Shown here: positions 9,262 through 15,744 of the stretch, piece after piece
How the letters are laid out: each line of letters starts with the position of its first letter
How positions within the stretch are numbered: position 1 is the stretch's first letter
Virus record (IMG/VR): IMGVR_UViG_3300048065_000502
Span: 1-41,786 of that record
Length of the DNA stretch: 41,786 bases
Direction: 5' to 3' (one strand)
Origin: a virus
Translations under genes and position numbers: made by a program
The notes under the pieces: model-generated
Told to the model about the DNA's origin: nothing
Seen by the model: the letters and a program-made list of their open reading frames with translations, nothing else
Database searches by the model: none

Positions 9262-10229
9262 GCAGCACCCCATACGTCAGACCAATCGCCTGTTGTCGCT
9301 CCTTTCGCGTAATCAACAACCTTGTTTTCAAAGAAGTTGGTGTGCGTCACACCCAGCATACCGTCTACCCAGCTTAGTGGGTTCTTCTTCACCTTAAATA
9401 TACCTTTCATACCCAAGGCGATGAGGCGTCTATCAGCGATATAGCGGATGTACTTCCTAACCTCTTCTTTGGTTAGACGCTCCATGTCATTTACGCCGAA
9501 TGCCAGATCTATGAACTTGTCTTCCATCTCCACCATCTTCTCTGCAATGGTATAGATCCTGCTCTTAGTCTCATCAGTCCACTCGCTGCGGTTCTCTCTG
9601 ATGTACTCACGAAACAATTTGATCATGCTCTCTGTGTGCAGGGTCTCATCAGCAATTGACCAAGCAATGATCTGGCCCATCCCCTTCATCTTCCCATTAC
9701 GAGCGAAATTAAGCAGCATCACGAAAGAAGAGAATAACTGCATGCCCTCAGTAAATGCTGAGAAGGCTGCAATCTGAGCCGGGGTATCACTGCTCTTCTG
9801 TAGCTCTTGAAAGTAGTCGTGCTTCTCAGCCATCTCCGCGTATTGCAGAAACTCATTGTAAGTGCTGTCAGGCATGCCCAAGGTTTCAATCAGATGCGAG
9901 TACGCCGCCACATGGATGGCCTCTCGCGCTGCAAATGAGGACAGCATCATACGGATCTCAGGCGGCGGGAACTTAGGCAGGTAGTTACTGACGTATGCCC
10001 CAGACACATCAATGTCGCCCTGAGTAAAGAAGCGGAAGATCTTTGTTAAGAAGTCCTTCTCTGCATGCGACAGCTTCTTCTGCCAGTCTTTCAGGTCATC
10101 ATGCATAGGCACTTCAGTCCACAGCCAGTGCATCTGCTCAGACGCTTTAAACGCATCAAAAGCCCAAGGGTACTGGAACGGTTTATAGTAGTCCCGGCTG
10201 TCAGTTAGCTTTAATCTAGGTTTAACCAT
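9255..10229 (-). CDS. nrdB: Ribonucleoside-diphosphate reductase, beta subunit (class I)
   Basis: 324 residues, a normal length for NrdB/R2. The ferritin-like metal ligands are visible: an acidic residue in FFTQGDIDVSGAY, the E-x-x-H motif REAIH, and the second E-x-x-H in ADETLHTES. The tyrosine four residues after the first ligand His (EAIHVAAY) is in the radical-Tyr position of E. coli R2. The protein makes the radical used by NrdA to reduce ribonucleotides for phage DNA synthesis. GAGGA precedes the ATG, and the gene follows a 74-residue ORF in the nrdA-nrdB operon with no spacing. Confidence 0.93.
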   Translation of the reverse strand: MVKPRLKLTDSRDYYKPFQYPWAFDAFKASEQMHWLWTEVPMHDDLKDWQKKLSHAEKDFLTKIFRFFTQGDIDVSGAYVSNYLPKFPPPEIRMMLSSFAAREAIHVAAYSHLIETLGMPDSTYNEFLQYAEMAEKHDYFQELQKSSDTPAQIAAFSAFTEGMQLFSSFVMLLNFARNGKMKGMGQIIAWSIADETLHTESMIKLFREYIRENRSEWTDETKSRIYTIAEKMVEMEDKFIDLAFGVNDMERLTKEEVRKYIRYIADRRLIALGMKGIFKVKKNPLSWVDGMLGVTHTNFFENKVVDYAKGATTGDWSDVWGAAC

Positions 10230-10454
10230 TTAAAATTCCTCTGCGGGTTGAAAGTGGTCTTCAAGACGCTCCAGTTTTTCTGCTGCGGCGCAGTAGATGC
10301 TCATTAACTCATCCATTGAAGCAATAAGGTCCGGGTGTTCAGCAATAGCTATGGACCTAGATAGGTACGCATCCAAGTTTACCATCGCTACTGCTTTCTC
10401 TGCCTCGTATTTCTTGTGCAGAGCGTCCCATAGTTTTTGATTTAATCCATCCAT
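10230..10454 (-). CDS. Small helical protein between nrdA and nrdB
   Basis: 74 residues from ATG 10454, preceded by GAGGGG seven bases away in the end of nrdA. An upstream in-frame start at 10496 would overlap nrdA more and lacks a ribosome site. The protein is almost all helix (LWDALHKKYEAEKAVAMVNL), without cysteines in a glutaredoxin pattern, so it is not a glutaredoxin. Function unknown; its place in the operon suggests a link to nucleotide reduction. Confidence 0.6.
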   Translation of the reverse strand: MDGLNQKLWDALHKKYEAEKAVAMVNLDAYLSRSIAIAEHPDLIASMDELMSIYCAAAEKLERLEDHFQPAEEF

Positions 10455-10458
10455 TACC

Positions 10459-12231
10459 TTACCCCTCGCATGCCAAACACATATCGCCGTCAGCAACGGC
10501 AGCTAAGTCCAACTCGTCCTCAAGCCGTTTACGCTCCACCCTGATCCCTACCTTGTCCGCCTTACGGAGTTTGTCGGAGCGACAATAGTACAGGGACTTC
10601 AGTCCCAGCTTCCACGCAAGGAAGTGGATGGCGTGTAGGTATTTGATACTGGTATCGGGGAGGAAAAAGACGTTAAGAGACTGGCCTTGATCAATGAATT
10701 GCTGGCGATCTGCCGCTAATTCAATTAACCACCGCTGATCAATCTCCACAGCCGTCTTAAAAACTGCTTTTAAATCGTCTGGTATGTCGAGGTGTTGTAC
10801 GGAGCCATCGTTGGCAATAACAGAGGCCCAGGTGTCATCTGTGTTTAAACCAAGCTCCTCTAACTGTTGTATCAAAAACTTGTTCTTATGTACATAGGCC
10901 CCCGACATGGTGTCCTGCCTGTACACATTGGCTCTGTACGGCTCAATGCTAGGGGAAGTGTTCCCCATAATGAGACTAGATGAGGCGTTTGGAGCGATTG
11001 CTGTCCAGTGACTGAACCGTCTAGCCACCCCTTGCTCTGCCGCATCAGCGCATGCACCACGAAGCTCCATCAAGCTCTTGTCCGCCGCAGCGCACTCAGT
11101 ATGGATATGCTCAAAGATCTTCTTATTCCAGACCTTAGACATCACGCTATCAAACGGGATTAACTTCCTCTGTAAGAACGCATGCCAGCCCAGCGCACCC
11201 AGCCCTATACTTCTCTCCCGCATGGCACTGAACCGGGCGCGGGAGATGGTGTCTGGCGCGTTGTCGATGAAGTAATTCAGGACGTTGTCCAGCATCTCAA
11301 GAGTATCGCGGATGAATAACTTGGAGTTTTTCCAGTCATCGAAGTACTCTAAGTTAACTGACGATAAGCAGCACACAGCAGTACGGTCTTTATTCGTGGG
11401 AAGGAAGATCTCAGTGCAAAGGTTAGACCCATTGATCTGATGACCTGCATCCTTCAACCACTGTGGCATAGCGTTGTTAGCTGTGTCCTTGAAGATTAGG
11501 TAGGGTTCACCTGTCTGCATCCTCAAGTCTAATAACTTCTGCCACAATTCTCGCGCAGAGACTGTGTTCACAACCTCATCATTACTAGGATTAACTAACG
11601 CCCAAGAGTCATCGAAGTCCGGGTCCTTCATGCTGTTTTCGATAACCCGCATAAACTTATCACTGAGGTTAACGCCATGATGCAGGTTCAACGTCCGATA
11701 ATTTTGATCCCCAGTCGGCTTCCTCATTTCAATAAACGACACAATGTCTGGGTGGCTGATGTCTAAGAAGGCTGCGTAAGAGCCTCTACGGGTTCTTCCC
11801 TGACGATACGCAAGGCATGAGCTATCATATACGCGGAGATGGGGCATTACGCCCACTGACTTCTCGTCTACGCCCCGTATGCCAACATGCAGCCCTACAC
11901 CGCCCCCTAGCATACTGAGCCAGTTAACTTCGCTCAGAGTGTCTACAAGCCCTTCAGCGCTGTCATGCAGATACGACAGAAAGCAGGATATTGGGAGACC
12001 CCGTTTACCCCGGCCAAAAGACAATATGGGTGTAGACAGAGATAGCCAGTGCTTAGAAGTGTAATCATACAGGCGCTGGGCATGCTCTGGGTTAGATGCG
12101 AACTGCTGACACACAAAAGCAAAGCGTTCTTGAGGACTGATCTCCTCTTCCCGCATGTAGGACTCTCTAAGTCTCGCTATACCTAATTCGTCAAACAAAC
12201 TATCACGCGATAAATCTAACTGCACACTCAT
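10459..12231 (-). CDS. nrdA: Ribonucleoside-diphosphate reductase, alpha subunit (class I)
   Basis: 590 residues. Catalytic cysteines are in SCFLS (N-terminal redox Cys), NLCTEI (radical Cys) and CCLSSVNL (second redox Cys). The C-terminus ends in a CLACEG tail, the mobile CxxC that is re-reduced by thioredoxin or glutaredoxin. A typical cellular NrdA is about 750 residues and begins with an ATP-cone. Here the protein starts directly with the catalytic region, so allosteric activity control by ATP/dATP is probably missing. The start overlaps the mazG-like stop (ATGA). Works with the NrdB encoded downstream. Confidence 0.93.
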   Translation of the reverse strand: MSVQLDLSRDSLFDELGIARLRESYMREEEISPQERFAFVCQQFASNPEHAQRLYDYTSKHWLSLSTPILSFGRGKRGLPISCFLSYLHDSAEGLVDTLSEVNWLSMLGGGVGLHVGIRGVDEKSVGVMPHLRVYDSSCLAYRQGRTRRGSYAAFLDISHPDIVSFIEMRKPTGDQNYRTLNLHHGVNLSDKFMRVIENSMKDPDFDDSWALVNPSNDEVVNTVSARELWQKLLDLRMQTGEPYLIFKDTANNAMPQWLKDAGHQINGSNLCTEIFLPTNKDRTAVCCLSSVNLEYFDDWKNSKLFIRDTLEMLDNVLNYFIDNAPDTISRARFSAMRERSIGLGALGWHAFLQRKLIPFDSVMSKVWNKKIFEHIHTECAAADKSLMELRGACADAAEQGVARRFSHWTAIAPNASSSLIMGNTSPSIEPYRANVYRQDTMSGAYVHKNKFLIQQLEELGLNTDDTWASVIANDGSVQHLDIPDDLKAVFKTAVEIDQRWLIELAADRQQFIDQGQSLNVFFLPDTSIKYLHAIHFLAWKLGLKSLYYCRSDKLRKADKVGIRVERKRLEDELDLAAVADGDMCLACEG

Positions 12232-12572
12232 CGATCATCCCCGCTACCACTAAGAACATCCCTTTCTTTTCGGGATCGAAGCTTATTAAGGTTTTTATTT
12301 GCTATGAGAGACATCGGTGTACCTAAATCTTCGCAAAGTGCCGCTATGTACCAAAGCACATCACCCACCTCATCACCGATTTTTATGCGCTGCTCTACCG
12401 TGAAGTCCCCGTTGCTGTCGCGCAGAACTTTTTTAACTTTGCCTAATACTTCGCCAGCTTCATTTGCCAACCCCATTGCTGGGTACATAATCGAATACCG
12501 GGTAGGATAAATAGAGGTTTCAGCAGCCTCTTTTTGGTACTCATCAAAATTTAAATCTACAATATTATCCAT
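12228..12572 (-). CDS. mazG: MazG-like nucleotide pyrophosphohydrolase
   Basis: 114 residues, a single MazG domain. The metal-binding E-x-x-E (NEAGEV, E38 and E41) and the E-x-x-D (DEVGDVLWYI, E68 and D71) are both present. Such enzymes cleave nucleoside triphosphates to monophosphates; marine phage copies are proposed to tune nucleotide pools or (p)ppGpp, which is not settled. The start shares TAATG with the preceding stop, and the stop overlaps the nrdA start, so it is part of a tightly coupled nucleotide-metabolism operon. Confidence 0.85.
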   Translation of the reverse strand: MDNIVDLNFDEYQKEAAETSIYPTRYSIMYPAMGLANEAGEVLGKVKKVLRDSNGDFTVEQRIKIGDEVGDVLWYIAALCEDLGTPMSLIANKNLNKLRSRKERDVLSGSGDDR

Positions 12573-12901
12573 TATAGGCGCTCCCCGCGTTCATGCATTT
12601 CAATGAGATCTTCGATGAAGAATTTCATCTTCTTCAGGTCGTACAGGGCGTCTACTCCTTGCTTCTCTCCCATGCGGTAACAAGCTTTGAAGATATCGCC
12701 GCGGGCCTTAGACATGCCTTTGTGGCTGATCAGGTGGCGAAGCTCCGTTGCATGGTCTGGGAGGACATAATATGAAGTTGATCCGCCATCAGAGGCTTGT
12801 TTAACCCGGTCCAGAGTAGCGTAGTCTGTGTCCGCGACCTTTTGCATCTGCTCACTAATATCATCCACCGTATCAAAAGGAGGCGTGTGTGCTGTAATCA
12901 T
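12572..12901 (-). CDS. DUF3310-like (SaV-type) protein
   Basis: 109 residues. The C-terminal two thirds read as the DUF3310 pattern: YYxLP, an ARGDIFKACYRMGEK helix and a final LYDLKKMKFFIEDLIE helix. DUF3310 proteins are widespread in phages and are sometimes labelled nucleotide kinases, but no kinase motif is visible here. A GAGGA ribosome site lies about seven bases before ATG 12901. It heads the MazG-NrdA-NrdB segment, which fits a nucleotide-related role by context only. Confidence 0.65.
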   Translation of the reverse strand: MITAHTPPFDTVDDISEQMQKVADTDYATLDRVKQASDGGSTSYYVLPDHATELRHLISHKGMSKARGDIFKACYRMGEKQGVDALYDLKKMKFFIEDLIEMHERGERL

Positions 12902-12910
12902 AATTTTTCC

Positions 12911-13360
12911 TCAATTCATTTTTTTAAGTAAGTTTAGGGATTTGCGGTTAGGCTTTTCAGAGAGCCATTCCACTGGGATTTCCTTGTCCGCGTAGGGAAT
13001 CTCCAACTTCTCACAAACGTCTTTGTAGCGAGACTTCGCGCCCTTTCGGATACGGGAATTGGAGTTTGAGAACACCATTCTCAGGTCCAGGTTGGGGTAT
13101 TGCTCCTTTAACAGAGCTATCTTCTTGCGGTCCTCTAAAACCCACCGACCTTTAGTCTCAATCACAATGCCATTCTCCAAGACAAAGTCTGGGGTATAAT
13201 TATGATTAGACAGGGGAACCTCGTAGGGTATCTTGAACGGTTCGTACTGGGCCTTGCACCCAGCATCATCCAACTGCTCTTGAATTCGCTGCTCTAGTCC
13301 GCTCCGGTATCCCGCTAGAATAGCCCGTTGTGTTGCTGCACTTGGTTTCTTAAAGCCCAT
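12911..13360 (-). CDS. Holliday-junction resolvase, T7 endonuclease I family
   Basis: 149 residues from ATG 13360, exactly the length of T7 gp3. The PD-(D/E)xK core is at E23, D58 (YTPDF), E68 and K70 (IETKGRW), which corresponds to T7 E20, D55, E65 and K67 with a constant offset of three. The later VFSNSNSRIRKGAKS and CEKLEIPYADKEIPVEW also follow T7. The enzyme cuts branched DNA and in T7 helps degrade host DNA and resolve junctions before packaging. A longer reading frame to 13441 has no ribosome site and overlaps the upstream gene heavily, so the shorter start is preferred. Confidence 0.9.
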   Translation of the reverse strand: MGFKKPSAATQRAILAGYRSGLEQRIQEQLDDAGCKAQYEPFKIPYEVPLSNHNYTPDFVLENGIVIETKGRWVLEDRKKIALLKEQYPNLDLRMVFSNSNSRIRKGAKSRYKDVCEKLEIPYADKEIPVEWLSEKPNRKSLNLLKKMN

Positions 13361-13943
13361 GATTGTAGAGTTTTCCGAAGCTAGTGTTTTTATAAATGTC
13401 CCCCTTTCTCGCAACTTTAGGCAAATGGTCCTGCCAAACATTCACAACGAATGCTTTTCTGTAGCCAGAGTAGACCTTCGTTACCCTGTGGTAAGAAGAG
13501 GGGTCAAAAATGATCAGGCGATTAGGCTTGGCTTCAAAACGCTCAATTCTGTCAAAATCATCTTCAAGCGCAACCTCTAAGAACCCGCCTTCAAAGGGGT
13601 CATTAAACGGATAGTAGATAGCCCCGACTTTGGGGCATATTACCTTGCCAGATGAGTCATAAACGTCCTCATCTTTGTCTTTATGCCAACCCAGAACTTC
13701 TCCCTGTGCAATATCATTGCCCCAGTACTCGTAGCCTAGTGGCGACACTGAAGAGGAACCTTCAGAGAAATGGAGAGACCAAATATTTGCAGCCAAAGTC
13801 TCCCAAACATTAGTGAGTGTCTTAGCTGCGGTTGGATAATTCATCCAAGCGGTTTCGTTTGCTGGAAGAAGGTCCCACGCATGTTGCAAAGCATACCGGA
13901 CCTCTTCACTAGAAATAAAATCATCAAGAATCTGCATTTTCAT
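13350..13943 (-). CDS. 2-oxoglutarate/Fe(II)-dependent oxygenase (prolyl-4-hydroxylase-like)
   Basis: 197 residues. The iron triad is readable as H87-x-D89 (LGWHKDKDE) and H152 (SSYHRV), and R162 (YSGYRKAF) is the 2-oxoglutarate-binding Arg ten residues later. The GGFLEV strand between them is typical of the double-stranded beta helix. The substrate is unknown: protein, nucleobase or small molecule are all possible. It overlaps the exonuclease gene by 20 bases and the endonuclease I gene by 11, which places it in the DNA-processing part of the early arm. A second, different 2OG oxygenase is at 34875. Confidence 0.85.
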   Translation of the reverse strand: MKMQILDDFISSEEVRYALQHAWDLLPANETAWMNYPTAAKTLTNVWETLAANIWSLHFSEGSSSVSPLGYEYWGNDIAQGEVLGWHKDKDEDVYDSSGKVICPKVGAIYYPFNDPFEGGFLEVALEDDFDRIERFEAKPNRLIIFDPSSYHRVTKVYSGYRKAFVVNVWQDHLPKVARKGDIYKNTSFGKLYNHGL

Positions 13944-14799
13944 GAAACTCCGCGTACCAGTAGTGCCGTGGGTTCTGCGCCTTGCTCATGGCTTGGGGCT
14001 TGTAGACGCTGTCTGGCCAGCAAGTAGCTTTATAGTCACAAAAGCCACAATTCATGGGAAGTCGCTTGTTCCCTGTTGGCTTACGATTGAAGAACTCGTC
14101 TTCTGGTTCAAAGCACCTCTCAAATGGTGCGTCCGATTCAACTTTTGTAATGGTTTTTTCCAATCCTGCTTTAATTTCTTGTTGTTCGTATAAGCTTGGC
14201 TCTGCCTCTACGAATGAAACCTCACCAGAACTCTTATCAACGACTATCCAGCCGCCCATGTCCTTGCCTTGGCCCGTAGCGTAGCCATACAACTGGCCTA
14301 CATAACCAAAGTCATCAGAATCTCTCAGACCTGCCCAGCCTTTGGACCACTTGTTCTTGTAGGCCCAGGGACTACAGGACTTTACGTCCCAAACTGCATC
14401 ATCCAGATCGATATCAGACTCGCCCTTAATCGTGGTCCCTGCGATATCAAATTCGACCTTATCCTTGCCGCCAGTAATGTTGGCATTCGCTAGGCGAAGA
14501 ATAAGTGTGGTGTAGATTTCTACTGCGTCACCAATCATCATCCGAATTATGTGATTAGGTGGGCGTCTTTCTGCGGTAGCACCCGACTTCTGCATTTGAA
14601 GCTGACAAACCGGACGGCCTATGTTGCTCATACGCAAACGGAATGCTTCGTTAGGGTCTCTGCGAAGTTGCTTTACGAGACACTCCCTAAACTCCTCGAC
14701 GGCCTTGTCTATAAGCTCATCAGAAACTTCTAGGGGGTCACTGTTACTGAGTTTTTCCATTACGGACTGCATCTGTGCAGCCAAAACTGAGATAGTCAT
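13924..14799 (-). CDS. PD-(D/E)xK exonuclease, Cas4/RecB-like, probable Fe-S cluster
   Basis: 291 residues from ATG 14799, which has GGAG five bases upstream. The nuclease core shows GDAVE (residues 90-94), then D129 in GESDID, then D138-x-K140 (WDVKSC), followed by a Q-x-x-x-Y segment (GQLYGYA). A C-terminal C-x2-C-x5-C (C251, C254, C260) plus an N-terminal Cys (C65) matches the four-cysteine Fe-S arrangement of Cas4/AddB nucleases. It is likely the phage recombination or host-DNA-degrading exonuclease, in the place where T7 has gp6. A strong terminator lies just upstream of the gene. Confidence 0.8.
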   Translation of the reverse strand: MTISVLAAQMQSVMEKLSNSDPLEVSDELIDKAVEEFRECLVKQLRRDPNEAFRLRMSNIGRPVCQLQMQKSGATAERRPPNHIIRMMIGDAVEIYTTLILRLANANITGGKDKVEFDIAGTTIKGESDIDLDDAVWDVKSCSPWAYKNKWSKGWAGLRDSDDFGYVGQLYGYATGQGKDMGGWIVVDKSSGEVSFVEAEPSLYEQQEIKAGLEKTITKVESDAPFERCFEPEDEFFNRKPTGNKRLPMNCGFCDYKATCWPDSVYKPQAMSKAQNPRHYWYAEFHENADS

Positions 14800-14820
14800 A
14801 AGATCTCCAAAATTAGTGAG

Positions 14821-14848
14821 AAAAAAAGGGGCTTTCGCCCCCTTCATG
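14821..14848 (-). terminator. Rho-independent terminator inside the early arm
   Basis: On the - strand GGGGC-GAAA-GCCCC (GNRA tetraloop) is followed by seven T residues. It comes 12-40 bases after the stop of the 275-residue gene and before the exonuclease gene. Genes beyond it need read-through, antitermination or a new promoter. Confidence 0.85.
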
Positions 14849-14860
14849 TTTGGAGAATAG

Positions 14861-15688
14861 TTAAACGAAGTCAGCTTCTAGATCCGTACCATCCATCGCG
14901 TTCTGTGCAGCGTCCATAGACTGGCGCTCCCAAGATGCATTCTTGTACGCTTCTTCGATACGCTCGTTCTCGGTCTTGGCCATCTCAAAGAAGACCTTCA
15001 AGGTCTCAACAGTGTCGGTGTCCATAACTGCTTCTTGCTTATGGTCGATAGCAAAGTTGATGAGGAATGCCTTACCAGACTTAGATGTAGTCAAGTCTGC
15101 CCACACATCATGTAGCTGCTTGCTGCCGGGTAGAGCCTTAATGACCTGATCCTCAAAGGGCATAAAATTCATTCCTTTGAGAAACATCTGAAAGGGTTGG
15201 TTCTCCAGATTAACTACGTCACCGTCCGCCGTCTTGCCCTGACCACTTACGATTCCACGCACAATGCGGAAAGCTTTTACGTTAGCCCTCCAAGTACCCT
15301 GCTCCTCTTCAGATAACGTCTTGAGCGTCTTGCCATCAGGGCGACCACAACGAATCGTACCCTTCATGTCACGCGGCTCTCGCTTACGCATATCGTCCAT
15401 TAGGATAGACTTATTGACGATCTTGTAAGTCTGCGGATCTGACTGACGATACTGGAAGTGCTGGGCCAAAACCCGAATCTTCAAAGTGTCTGCGTAAATT
15501 GGCTCGTCCATGTCCGACAAAGTCAGACTGCCGCGCTTAACATCACGCCCCTGTGCATCGTCGTTATCATACTGCACCTTCAAAAAAGGTACTTTAATGA
15601 CATCGTCTGAACTGCCTCCTCCGTTCAATGCATTTAACAGGCTGTTTACTTCATTTTGATCTACCGCTGATAATGCTGTGCTGCTCAT
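14861..15688 (-). CDS. Candidate single-stranded DNA-binding protein
   Basis: 275 residues with no named family recognised. It lies between the polymerase and the exonuclease, where T7 has its replication-recombination genes. The C-terminus is acidic and ends D-L-E-A-D-F-V, like the acidic aromatic tails of phage ssDNA-binding proteins. The middle contains beta-rich segments (IKVPFLKVQYD, DTLKIRVLAQHFQYR). The ribosome site AGGA is eight bases before ATG 15688. The ssDNA-binding call is inference from tail and position; a generic replication accessory protein is the alternative. Confidence 0.45.
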   Translation of the reverse strand: MSSTALSAVDQNEVNSLLNALNGGGSSDDVIKVPFLKVQYDNDDAQGRDVKRGSLTLSDMDEPIYADTLKIRVLAQHFQYRQSDPQTYKIVNKSILMDDMRKREPRDMKGTIRCGRPDGKTLKTLSEEEQGTWRANVKAFRIVRGIVSGQGKTADGDVVNLENQPFQMFLKGMNFMPFEDQVIKALPGSKQLHDVWADLTTSKSGKAFLINFAIDHKQEAVMDTDTVETLKVFFEMAKTENERIEEAYKNASWERQSMDAAQNAMDGTDLEADFV

Positions 15689-15744
15689 AATAGTTTTCCT
15701 ATAGGTCTCTCAATGGACCTTAACAATACAGTTATAAAAAACCC

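Noticed and set aside
9755-9976. ORFs on the strand opposite nrdA, nrdB, mazG and the exonuclease
   Set aside because: They have no ribosome sites, mirror the codon pattern of strongly supported genes and have no promoter or synteny.
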